Of a DNA stretch of 64,000 nucleotides, positions 40,967 through 49,686 are shown piece by piece (positions within the stretch are counted from its first letter, which is position 1; each line of letters begins with the position of its first letter). A program made the position numbers and the translations under genes. This stretch comes from Alistipes putredinis (GTDB taxonomy: Bacteria > Bacteroidota > Bacteroidia > Bacteroidales > Rikenellaceae). The DNA lies in assembly GCA_022009915.1 (NCBI GenBank), contig CP091730.1:248001-312000 (forward strand), written 5' to 3'. Under the pieces are notes generated by a model that was not told where the DNA came from, searched no databases, and was given only the letters and a program-made list of their open reading frames with translations.

Positions 40967-41676
40967 ATGTCAGACAAAAAAACAACAAGACCTCCGCAGG
41001 CTCAGGACCCCGAAGCCGCCATTGAAAACGCACTCTCCCCAAACCGAAGCGTTTTTCGAAAAGAACTGGAAAGCCATTGTCTCCGCGGTAGCCGTCGCAG
41101 TGGTCATCGTCGGCGCCTATTTCGCATACGAAGGTCTGTATTCAGCCCCGCGTGCGAAAAAAAGCAGCAGCCATGATGTTCGCAGCCGAACAGACTCTTC
41201 GGCCAGCAGGAGTATCAAACCGCTTTGGAAGGCGACGGAAGCACTGCCGGTTTTCTGGAAGTAATCGAGAAATACGGCTCCACGCCGCAGGGCAACATCG
41301 CCAAGCACTATGCCGGCATCTGCTACCTGAAAAACGGTGATTTGGACAATGCGCTCGCCTATCTGGCCAAATACAAAAAGCACCGACGGCATTCCCAACC
41401 AGATTATAAATGCGCAGAACATCGGCCTGCAAGGCGACGTTTACGTGCAGAAGGGCGATTTGAAAAAAAGCCATCGAAATGTACGGTAAGGCCGTAAAGA
41501 GTTCGGACAACGACTTCACCGCTCCGTACTACCTCAAAAAACTCGGTACGGCCCAGCTGGCCGCAGGCAATGCCGCCGAGGCCGTAAAATCCTACAAGAC
41601 CATCGCCGACAAGTATCCGTCGAGCATGGAGGCCCGCGACATCGAGAAGTACATCGGCGTAGCCGAACAGAAATAA
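40967..41676 (+). CDS. Membrane-anchored tetratricopeptide protein (YfgM-like, frameshifted)
   Basis: MSDKKTTRPPQAQDPEAAIE, then a single TM helix 'IVSAVAVAVVIVGAYFAYEG' at about residues 35-54, then TPR units: 'IAKHYAGICYLKNGDLDNALAYL' (cut to its core helices), 'GDVYVQKGDLKKAIEMYGKA' and 'LGTAQLAAGNAAEAVKSYKT'. Frame breaks near 41037, 41157, 41383 and 41465. About 235 residues. Organisation (N-terminal anchor, periplasmic TPRs) resembles YfgM, an ancillary of the Sec translocon, but that is only an analogy. It precedes ribH by 21 bases. Confidence 0.7.
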
Positions 41677-41697
41677 ACCGAGGGAAAGGTCAAGGAT

Positions 41698-42232
41698 ATG
41701 TCCACTAAACACCGCAATCTTTCCGTATTGGAGTCTCCGCTGCCTTCGGCCGAAGATATGAAATTCGGCATCGTGGTATCGGAGTGGAACCGCGAAATAA
41801 CCGAATCTCTGCTTTCAGGCGCCGTCAGAACGCTTCGCAGCGCCGGATGTATGGAGCAGAACATTCAGATTAAGTACGTACCCGGAACGTTCGAACTCCC
41901 GCTCGGAGCGCAGTTCTTCGCCGAATACACCGACGTGGATGCAGTTATCGCACTCGGATGCGTGGTTCAGGGCGAGACCAAACACTTCGACTACGTATGT
42001 TCGGGCGCCACTCAGGGCATTACGCAGCTGATGCTCAACTGGAACATGCCCGTGGCATTCGGAGTACTCACGACCAACGACATGCAGCAGGCCATCGACC
42101 GTGCCGGAGGCAAATACGGCAACAAGGGCGATGAAGCGGCCGCGGCTGCCATACAGATGGTACAGGCTGCAAAACGAAATGGAGGATGCCGCGACGGAAA
42201 ACGACCGCGTGCAGCCGACGAAAGTGAATTGA
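41698..42232 (+). CDS. ribH: 6,7-dimethyl-8-ribityllumazine synthase
   Basis: Condenses the riboflavin precursors; forms icosahedral or pentameric shells. Motifs: '[20 protein letters not shown]' (Trp and substrate loop), '[13 protein letters not shown]', '[18 protein letters not shown]' with the catalytic His, and '[20 protein letters not shown]'. The frame slips near 42164-42168 (an extra G after 'IQMVQ'); corrected, the C-terminus reads '[20 protein letters not shown]' plus N and stops at 42232. 177 residues. No other rib gene nearby. Confidence 0.94.
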
Positions 42233-42249
42233 TAAAACGTTCCTTCACT

Positions 42250-42292
42250 ACCGACGGCCGAAGACTTTTTTGCTTCGGCCGTTACTTTTTTA
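42250..42292 (+). terminator. Terminator after ribH
   Basis: acggccgaag pairs with cttcggccgt, followed by a T run. Confidence 0.8.
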
Positions 42293-42353
42293 CCGAAAGA
42301 CAGCAGGCATGCGCCTGACGATTCCAACGCATTTCTAAAAATCAGAATAACCC

Positions 42354-43017
42354 ATGAACGACTACTTCCGGTACGGCGCCCGCGAAACGGCCTGTCTGAA
42401 AAAGGCGGACAAGCGGCTGGGCGAAATAATAGACCGCATAGGCGAAATAAAGCGCGAGACTATCGGCGACCTTTTCGCCGCCATAGTCCACTCCATAGTC
42501 GGACAGCAGATTTCCACAAAGGCGCATCGCACCGTCTGGCAGAGAATCTGCGCGGCATTGGGTACGGTTACACCGCAAACCGTATTGTCGATTTCGGCCG
42601 AGGAGACTGAAAAAAATCTCGGCATATCGTTCCGAAAGGCGGAATATATACGCTCGGCGGCGCAAAAAGTCGCATCGGAAGAGTTGGACCTCGAAGCCCT
42701 GTACGCGATGAGCGACGACGAGGTCCGCAGCCGCCTTACGCAGCTGAGAGGCATAGGCGTGTGGTCGGCCGAGATGCTCATGCTTTTTCCATGCAGCGGC
42801 CCGACATTTTTTGAGTTACGACGATTTGGCCATACGTCGCGGTCTGAGAATGATTTATCATCATCGCACGCTTACCCGCGAGCTGTTCGAGAAATACCGC
42901 AGACGCTACTCCCCTTTCGGCAGCGTGGCCAGTCTGTACATATGGGCGGTAGCCGGAGGAGCTATCGAAGGAATGAAAGATTACAAACCCAAACGCATCT
43001 CCGATGGGAAACACTGA
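42354..43017 (+). CDS. DNA-3-methyladenine glycosylase (HhH-GPD, AlkA-like; frameshifted)
   Basis: Base-excision glycosylase for alkylated purines. 'IVHSIVGQQISTKAHRTVWQ' is the GPD-type helix, 'LRGIGVWSAEMLMLF' the helix-hairpin-helix, and the catalytic Asp follows in 'RPDILSYDDLAIRRGL' after a frame slip near 42785-42812. About 220 residues. Its stop lies 14 bases inside the following ogt gene, and an Ada-like gene comes next, so the three form an alkylation-repair operon. Confidence 0.88.
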
Positions 43018-43559
43018 AAAAAACGCCGTTCGACACGGCTGGTAACATCATCTCGGTACAACATTACAGCTCTTCCGCCGGCGAATTGATACTCGGGTCC
43101 ATCGACGGCAGGCTATGCCTTTGCGACTGGCTGCACAGCAGGCACAGAGCCTCGACGGACGCTAAAATACAAAAAAGCCTCTCGGCGGTATACCGCGAGC
43201 AACCCTCGGAGACAATCCTGCTGGCGGCACGGCAATTGGACGAATACTTCGCAAGGCAGCGCACACGGTTCGACATTCCGCTGCTTTTCACCGGCACGGA
43301 TTTCCAGAGAACCGTTTGGAACGAACTGCTGAACATTCCCTACGGCACAACAATCTCATACGGATGCCTCGCACGACGCATCGGCATGCCGACCCACGTC
43401 CGTGCCACGGCAAACGCCAACGGAGCCAACCCCATATCCATTTTCGCACCGTGCCACAGAGTAATCGGCAGCACCGGAAGTCTCACCGGATACGGCGGCG
43501 GGCTGTCTGCGAAAAGGATTTTGCTCGAACTCGAATCAGGCGCCATTCCATTGCTATGA
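43004..43559 (+). CDS. ogt: Methylated-DNA-protein-cysteine methyltransferase (Ogt/MGMT)
   Basis: Suicide repair of O6-methylguanine. ATG 43004 (MGNTEKTPFDTAGNI) requires one A fewer in the run at 43016-43022; without that correction the frame is simply open from the upstream gene. The DNA-binding part reads 'FQRTVWNELLNIPYGTTISY' and the acceptor Cys is in 'FAPCHRVIGSTGSLTGYGGG'. About 184 residues. It overlaps the glycosylase upstream and the Ada-like fragment downstream (4 bases). Confidence 0.9.
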
Positions 43560-43998
43560 CCGGACAGGATACGCTCGATTACGCACGCATAGCGCAGGCA
43601 ATCGGGTACATACGCGACAATTTCAAACGCCAGCCGCGTCTTGAAGAAGTGGCAGCGCAAGTCGCACTCAGCCCCGCGCATTTCCAGCGCATGTTCACCG
43701 ACTGGGCCGGAATCAGTCCCAAGAAATTCCTGCAATACACCAGCATTGACCACGCCAAGAAGATTCTCGCACAAACCCGCACAACGCTTCTCGATGCTGC
43801 CGTCCGTACCGGTCTGTCGGGGACAGGCAGGGAGCTGGACGGGCAATGGGCGGTGCGATAGGCGACAATCCGGTAGCGTATATCATACCGTGCCACAGAG
43901 TGATTCTGTCGAGCGGCCATACGGGCAATTACCATTGGGGAGAGCTGCGGAAAGCCGCCATTATCGGCTGGGAGGCGGCGCATAACGACAAACGGTAA
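43556..43998 (+). pseudogene. Truncated Ada-like protein: AraC-type HTH joined to the end of an MGMT domain
   Basis: The N-terminal 90 residues are an AraC-type HTH pair ('RLEEVAAQVALSPAHFQRMF', 'SIDHAKKILAQTRTTLLDAA') like the regulatory part of Ada. It then breaks off in 'TGLSGTGRELDG', and another frame resumes with the last part of an alkyltransferase: 'AMGGAIGDNPVAYIIPCHRV', 'GNYHWGELRKAAIIGWE'. About 100 residues that should lie between (second HTH half and N-terminal MGMT part) are missing. This is an internal deletion and cannot be explained by a single-base error. The acceptor Cys in PCHR remains. Probably a decayed regulator/repair gene. Confidence 0.75.
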
Positions 43999-44108
43999 GA
44001 AACATCTCCGGTGTTTCTTTCGATATACCGGCCCGATACTCCTAACAAACGACACCGGAACGGATGCCGGAATACGCTACGTCGCAGCCCATATTACCGA
44101 CAGTCCGA

Positions 44109-44166
44109 CCTGAGGGAGCACAAAGGGCAGTCTTTTCGAAAAGACTGCCCTTTGTGCTCCCTCAGG
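44109..44166. repeat. 58-bp perfect palindrome overlapping the 3' end of tRNA-Lys
   Basis: Two 29-bp arms (44109-44137 and 44138-44166) are exact reverse complements with no loop. The right arm contains the 3' acceptor end of the tRNA-Lys gene (44156-44166), so the left arm is an inverted copy of the tRNA end plus its 3' flank. Part of it may serve as the tRNA terminator, but pairing includes mature tRNA sequence. Confidence 0.9.
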
Positions 44167-44226
44167 GGCTCGAACCCTGGACCCCAACATTAAGAGTGTC
44201 GTGCTCTACCAGTGAGCTAAGGAAGC
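44156..44226 (-). tRNA. tRNA-Lys (CTT)
   Basis: 71 nt on the minus strand, starting gcttccttagctcactggta and ending in ccctgagggagc. Acceptor (gcttcct/agggagc with one G-U), D, anticodon (cgaca/tgttg) and T stems all form; the loop ctCTTaa gives anticodon CTT. The D loop is one base shorter than usual, which could be another homopolymer error. CCA not encoded. Confidence 0.92.
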
Positions 44227-44294
44227 ATTTGCGAGTGCAAAAAAATAGAAATCTTTTTTTCTTTCTGCAAAAATACAAACGGCAGTTTTTTTCT

Positions 44295-44326
44295 CTTGTT
44301 TTATATAAATCCGCTGCATATCTTTG
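44295..44326 (+). promoter_or_regulatory. Promoter of the phosphoesterase gene
   Basis: CTTG (44295-44298), 20-base spacer, TATCTTTG (44319-44326), ending 8 bases before the ATG, so the mRNA would be nearly leaderless unless a later start is used. Confidence 0.55.
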
Positions 44327-44334
44327 TATAGCAT

Positions 44335-44822
44335 ATGATAGGTCTTATTTCCGATACTCACGGCACTTTCGATGCTCCGTTGTGCGAATTTCTATCAGAC
44401 GTAGATGAGATATGGCATGCCGGAGACATCGGCTCGATGGAGACTGCCGACCGCATTGCGGCATTCAAGCCGCTCAGGGCGGTGTACGGCAATATCGACG
44501 GCGGAGCGATGCGGCGCGTATTCCGGAAATTCGAACATTTCGGCTGCGAGCAGACCGACATACTCATGACGCACATCGGAGGCTATCCCGGGCATTACGA
44601 CAAGACGGCTCTGGAAGTGATTCTAAAGTTTCATCCGACGATTTTTCATATCCGGACATTCTCATATTCTGAAAATAATTTACGACAAAAACAAGAGTGC
44701 TCCATCTCAATCCGGGTGCGGCCGGATGCTATGGCTTTCATAATATTAGGACCGCCCTGCGCTTCATTATCGACGGTGCGCAGATACGCGACATGGAAAT
44801 CGGAGAGTGGCCGCGAGGATAG
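44335..44822 (+). CDS. Metallophosphoesterase, YfcE/MJ0936 family (frameshifted)
   Basis: Calcineurin-like fold with metal ligands 'MIGLISDTHGTFD' (D-x-H), 'IWHAGDIG' (GD), 'VYGNIDG' (GN-D), 'MTHIGGYPG' (TH) and, after a frame slip near 44643-44650, 'FISGHSHILKI' (GHSH) and 'LHLNPGAAG'. Corrected length about 162 residues, ending 'MEIGEWPRG' at 44822. Such enzymes act on phosphodiesters in vitro; the cellular substrate is unknown. Confidence 0.85.
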
Positions 44823-44880
44823 TCCACAAAATATTACCTCATAACATCTCGTTATATTTCCGACAAAAATGAGATAAATT

Positions 44881-47358
44881 ATGCAAAATCAGACAGACAA
44901 AAACTCGAAAACCTCCTCGCACTGGCGGCTTTCGACGCCGAAAAAGAACAACTTCGAGACTCTTCTTCTCGACAGGGTTTTTGCGCGAAGCTTCTTACGG
45001 AAGAGAAGTGTCATGCGATGCATATTCTCTCTCAACTGCTCAAAGATTGGGAGCTATACCAAATAAAAATAAGGATAAACCACGAGATAGAAAAAGACAA
45101 GTCTTCCGAAAAACAGAACAGAGCCGAATTTTTTTCGAAAAGCTCTCGTCCCGTATCGAGCAGGTATGCGGAGCAGCCGAGACTGCCAACACCGGACATC
45201 TGCTGCTGCTCATCCTCTCCGACCGCAGCGCGGCATCGTCCCGCGTTCTCGGAATGTACGGCCTGTCAATCGAGAAAATCGAGGACATGCTCATGCAGCT
45301 TCCGCCCAATGAGGACTATTACGACGACATGAAGGCTCTCGAACGGAGCATCGACATTTCGAGCGGACAGGACATATCGCTCTCCGACGAGTGCACCGAC
45401 ACGTCCATGCTCGACAAGTTCGGCGTGAATCTTACGGAAGCGGCACGGCAGGGACACATCGACCCCGTAATAGGCCGTCAAAAGGAAATAGAGCGTCTCA
45501 TCCAGATTTTGGGCCGCCGTAAAAAGAACAACCCGATACTGCTCGGCGAGGCCGGCGTAGGCAAAAGCGCCATCGTGGAGGGTCTGGCACTGCGCATAGC
45601 CTCGGGCGATGCGCCGCTGTCCCCTGCGCGACAAGAAACTCTATTCGTTAGACGTAGCGTCGCTGGTGGCCGGAACCAAATACCGCGGCGAATTCGAAGA
45701 GCGTATAAAATCGCTTCTCGAACAACTCGCAACAGACAAGAACGTGATTGTGTTCATCGACGAGATACACACCATAGTGGGAGCCGGCAGCACACAAGGA
45801 AGTCTCGATACGGCCAATATCCTGAAACCGGCACTGGCACGCGGAGAGTTGCAGTGCATAGGCGCCACCACGCTCGACGAGTACCGCCAGAACATCGAGA
45901 GCGACGCTGCTCTCGAACGGCGCTTTCAGAAAATAATCGTCGAGCAGACTTCCAAGGAACAGACGCTGCAAATCCTGCGCAACATAGCCCCGCACTACGA
46001 ACGGCACCACATGGTGCGCTACACGGACGAAGCCCTGCGTGCCTGCGTGGATTTGACCGAGCGCTACATCACAGAACGTTATTTTCCCGACAAGGCTATC
46101 GACGTAATGGACGAAGCCGGTTCCAAAGCCCATATTTTTCGCGACGCGCGAGCCGGAAAGCATAGCCGAAATAGAGAAAGGCATGCGCGAAGCAGCCGAG
46201 CAGAAACGCGAAGCAATCTCGGCTCTGGTGTACCAGAAGGCGGCCGAAGCACGTCTCAAAGAGATGGCGCTCAAATCGCGGCTCGTAGAAAAACGCGCCC
46301 TGTGGCAGAAACAGCTCAGCCAGAATCCCACCGTGATTACCGTCGAGAATATCGAAGAGGTCATCACCGCCATGACCGGCATTCCGGTGGAAAAGGTGTC
46401 GCAGGACGAAAAGGCGCGGCTCTCGGGAATGTTCTCGCATTTGGACGAACGCGTGATAGGTCAGAGCGGTGCGATAGACAAAGTCACACGGTCGATTATC
46501 CGCTCGCGCACAGGACTCAAAGACCCGGGCAAACCAATAGGAGTGTTCCTGTTCGTAGGTCCGACCGGCGTGGGCAAGACACACCTTGCCAAGGAACTCT
46601 CGCGCTGGATGTTCGACCGCGACGATGCGCTGATACGTATCGACATGAGCGAATACTCCGAGAAGCACAATGTCTCGCGCCTGATAGGTTCTCCTCCGGG
46701 ATACGTGGGATACGGCGAGGGCGGACAGCTCACCGAAGCCGTAAGACGCCAGCCATACTCCGTGATTCTGTTCGACGAGGTGGAAAAAGCGCATCCGGAC
46801 GTATTCAACATCATGTTGCAGATTTTCGACGACGGACAGCTTACCGACGGGCTCGGCCGCCGCGTGGATTTCAAGAACACCATTATAATAATGACATCCA
46901 ACGTGGGCTCCCGCGCCGTCGCATCGCGTGCGGCAACCGTGGGATACAATACCGCAGGCAGCGCAGGCATCGAATGCGCCAACATAGAGTCCGAATACCG
47001 CAAGGCACTCACGCAGACATTCGCGCCGGAGTTCATCAACCGCATAAACGACATCGTCATATTCAACACCCTCTCGCAGGAGGACGTAAAACGCATCGTC
47101 GGACTGGAAATATCGGCCCTGAGCACAAGAGCGTCGCGTTTGGGATACAATATCTCGATTTCCGAAAGCGCCGCAGCCGAGCTCGTAACGCTGGGCTACC
47201 AGCCGCAATACGGAGTCCGCTCGCTCAAACGCACCATTCTCGACCGCGTGGAGGAGCCTCTGGCGCAAATGATAGTCTCAGGGGAAATCAAGCAGGGCGA
47301 CACGGTGGACGTGGACTTCGAAGGCGGAGCAATCAAACTGCTGGTCAAGGCCGCATAA
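44881..47358 (+). CDS. ClpA/ClpC-type AAA+ unfoldase of the Clp protease (frameshifted)
   Basis: Start MQNQTDK at 44881, then (other frame) '[19 protein letters not shown]' and '[20 protein letters not shown]', an N-domain unlike the usual Clp N repeat, followed by '[20 protein letters not shown]', which does resemble it. AAA-1: '[17 protein letters not shown]', '[15 protein letters not shown]', '[14 protein letters not shown]'. Short middle coiled coil. AAA-2: '[20 protein letters not shown]', '[15 protein letters not shown]', sensor 'MTSNVGSRA', and 'TVGYN', resembling the (I/V)GF loop that docks ClpP. Frame slips near 44905, 45015-45130, 45610-45625 and 46130-46145. About 825 residues. Confidence 0.88.
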
Positions 47359-47378
47359 AGCGGCACGCCTCCAATCGA

Positions 47379-47420
47379 AAAAAGGCAGGGACACGAAATT
47401 CGTGTCCTGCCTTTTGCTTT
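47379..47420 (+). terminator. Terminator after the Clp ATPase gene
   Basis: ggcagggacacgaa pairs with ttcgtgtcctgcc (one bulged base) flanked by A and T runs, so it can act in both directions. It marks the end of the GC-rich core. Confidence 0.85.
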
Positions 47421-47964
47421 TCTTAGACATCCCGACCTGAAAAAGCATATGCTTCATATAAAACGCATTACAAACCCGCCGGATATTATTAATTTTTCCT
47501 AATTTTGCGCATACGGATTGAGCATGCTCAATCCAAGACATATCGAAAGAAAAGGAAGCGTTATGCTTATCTTGTAGTTGAAAACGTAGGAAATTTTCAA
47601 ATGAGCAAGGATAGCATAGTAGTTCCCACGCTTATAGCGTGGACTGCTATCATCACATCTGTATCTCGGGTTTCTCAGGACCTTCAAACTAAGATGTGGC
47701 ATCGCAGCTCCACACTTGAACCGAAGTGTAGTTTATATCAATCTGATATATAACTAATATATACCATCTGTATCTTTATTTGATACCGTAAAGTTCCCAC
47801 TTCTTGTTGGTTTTCCAAAATTAATCTCAAGCTACAATAGCTTGTTGTTATCAATATTTTTACTCTTAAACCAAACAGCAATCTAATCGCAAACATTTTA
47901 TAAAGTCCGATTTTTCTTTAAGATTTTTCGGACATTTTATTGCTGAAAGCTGGAGGGAATATTG
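47421..47964. other. AT-rich non-coding junction between core genome and acquired element
   Basis: No supported gene in about 540 bases. Contents: a Bacteroidetes -7 box TAATTTTG at 47500-47507; a 20-bp perfect palindrome at 47515-47534; a hairpin ccacgct/agcgtgg around 47626-47643; a second cacactt/aagtgt hairpin around 47710-47732. Base composition changes sharply here. The ORF 47505-47753 crosses all of these and has no recognisable content. Confidence 0.5.
47515..47534. repeat. 20-bp perfect palindrome
   Basis: ggattgagcatgctcaatcc is its own reverse complement. It lies 8 bases after a TAATTTTG box, a position suited to an operator or a recombination site. No second copy noticed in the window. 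Confidence 0.8.
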
Positions 47965-47972
47965 TACCTTTG
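47965..47972 (+). promoter_or_regulatory. -7 box (TACCTTTG) of the AbiE-type operon
   Basis: TACCTTTG matches TAnnTTTG and lies 21 bases before the antitoxin ATG; -33 is weak. Confidence 0.6.
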
Positions 47973-47992
47973 CACTCAGATTATTAATGATC

Positions 47993-48583
47993 ATGGGAGT
48001 AATACTAACAAAAGAGATACGCAATACTATTGAAAGCAATGGGCCAAACAAACTCTATATGGTTCAGGATTTTGCCTATCTAAATAATGACGGGTTGGTT
48101 ACTCGTGCCCTTTCCAGATTAGAAAAGGAAGGTATTCTTATACGCCTCTCGCAAGGCATATATTTATATCCCTCACGAAATAAGTTCGGAATACTTCGAC
48201 CCTCTATAGAGGAAATCGCTTATGCTGTTGCTGAAAAGGATAAAGCACGCATTATTCCCAGCGGATTGACTGCATTGAACAAATTAGGACTTTCCACACA
48301 GGTTACGATGAATGCGGTCTATTTGACAGATGCCGCTGCAAGGGAACTTACTATAGGAAACCGTAAAATCATATTCAAGCGCAGCGTACCCCGCAATTTT
48401 GCCTATAAGACGGACTTGTTCCCACTTATAGTCGCTGCCATGAAAGAGTTAGGGAAAGATGAAGTAACCGATGAACAGGTTGCTATCATAAAACAAGCCA
48501 TTGAAAAATATGGCAGTCCTGATGAAATCAAATACGATTACAGCATTGCTCCGCAATGGATTAAACAAAGACTTGCATTATGA
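47993..48583 (+). CDS. AbiEi-type antitoxin / DUF6088 transcriptional regulator
   Basis: Intact, about 196 residues (ATG 47993; ATG 47987 is also in frame). The N-terminal winged helix ('VQDFAYLNNDGLVTRALSRL', 'EKEGILIRLSQGIYLYP') is followed by the AbiEi-type C-terminal domain ('IIPSGLTALNKLGLSTQV', 'IFKRSVPRNFAYKTDL'). In type IV toxin-antitoxin systems this protein counters the nucleotidyltransferase toxin and represses the operon. The stop overlaps the start of the toxin gene by 4 bases, the usual arrangement. Confidence 0.85.
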   Translation: MGVILTKEIRNTIESNGPNKLYMVQDFAYLNNDGLVTRALSRLEKEGILIRLSQGIYLYPSRNKFGILRPSIEEIAYAVAEKDKARIIPSGLTALNKLGLSTQVTMNAVYLTDAAARELTIGNRKIIFKRSVPRNFAYKTDLFPLIVAAMKELGKDEVTDEQVAIIKQAIEKYGSPDEIKYDYSIAPQWIKQRLAL

Positions 48584-49593
48584 ATTTTACTAAACTCACA
48601 AAAGAAGAACAACTTACTATTTTGGCCAATGTGGCCGAAGATAAAGGGATTGTGGACAATGCCGTAGAGAAGGACTATTGGGTCAGTATAGTGTTACGTG
48701 CAATATTTTCCTTGCCGTACGCTACGGCTTTTGTATTCAAGGGAGGAACAAGCCTTAGCAAAGGTTGGGGATTGATAGAACGGTTCTCAGAAGATATTGA
48801 CCTTGCAATAGATCCCCAATATCTCGGCTTTACAAATATTGAGACTAAAAGTCAACGGACTAAGTTGCGGAAAGACTCCAAGAAGTTCATAGATGGCTCT
48901 TTCGCGCTCGACGTTGAGACCAGATAAAAGAGTTTGGGCTATCAGAGAGCTGTAAGGTCATAGTTCCGGAGACATCTGTCAGTGACCTTGACCCTGTAGT
49001 CCTGTTTGTCGAGTATAATTCAGTGCTGCAAACGAAAATGCAATATATACCCGAGCGAGTCAAAGTTGAGATAAGTTGTCGTTCACTCATGGAACCGTCA
49101 GAAGATGTGGAAATGCGTTCTATGATAGAAGAGGTTTATCCAGGTGAAGAGTTCTCATTACCTATATTCACTGTTCCTACCGTAGTGCCAGGACGAACAT
49201 TCCTGGAAAAGGTTTTTCTTTTACATGAAGAGTTTAACCGTCCCAATGGCTGTACGCATATCGAACGTATCACACGACACATGTATGACATTGTAAAGAT
49301 GATGGATAAACCGTTTGCGATGGAAGCAATGCAGGATGTACAATTATACGAGGACATTGTGACTCATCGTAAAAAGTTCACGGCATGGAGTGGATTGGAC
49401 TATACGAGTCATCTTCCACACACAATATCGTTTCTACCTCCTGAAAGCATCGAAGATGTTTTTGCGTGACGACTATAAGCAGATGCAAATCGGCTTCATC
49501 TATGCCAATGCACCTTCTTTCGATGAGATTATGGAACGATTGAGTGAGTTGCAGAACAGATTTAGGACATTGGAATGGGAAAATAATCGTTGA
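48580..49593 (+). CDS. AbiEii-type nucleotidyltransferase toxin (frameshifted)
   Basis: The polymerase-beta-like core is clear: 'AFVFKGGTSLSKGWGLIERF' then 'SEDIDLAID', the GG(T)S...K and D-x-D metal motifs of the AbiEii/DUF1814 family. The helical C-terminal half continues in other frames ('KVEISCRSLMEPSEDVEMR', 'LPIFTVPTVVPGRTFLEKVF', 'DDYKQMQIGFIYANAPSFDE'). Frame slips near 48918-48925 and at 49459-49463 (five T instead of four). About 337 residues. Family toxins transfer nucleotides to RNA (tRNA) or other targets and cause growth arrest or abortive infection. Confidence 0.82.
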
Positions 49594-49686
49594 CGGTATG
49601 GCGGACATTCTTTTTGATATAAACGAACCTATCCCGAACTATCGTTAATATTTTAGATTGATAAAGAATACAAAACATTGTTCAAT
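49594..49686 (+). other. Spacer between the AbiE pair and the helicase gene
   Basis: 93 bases without a gene. A TTG-initiated extension of the helicase at 49678 is possible but the ATG at 49687 is preferred. Confidence 0.4.

Noticed and set aside
47505..47753. 82-codon ORF at the element boundary
   Set aside because: Runs through the palindrome and two hairpins with no recognisable content.
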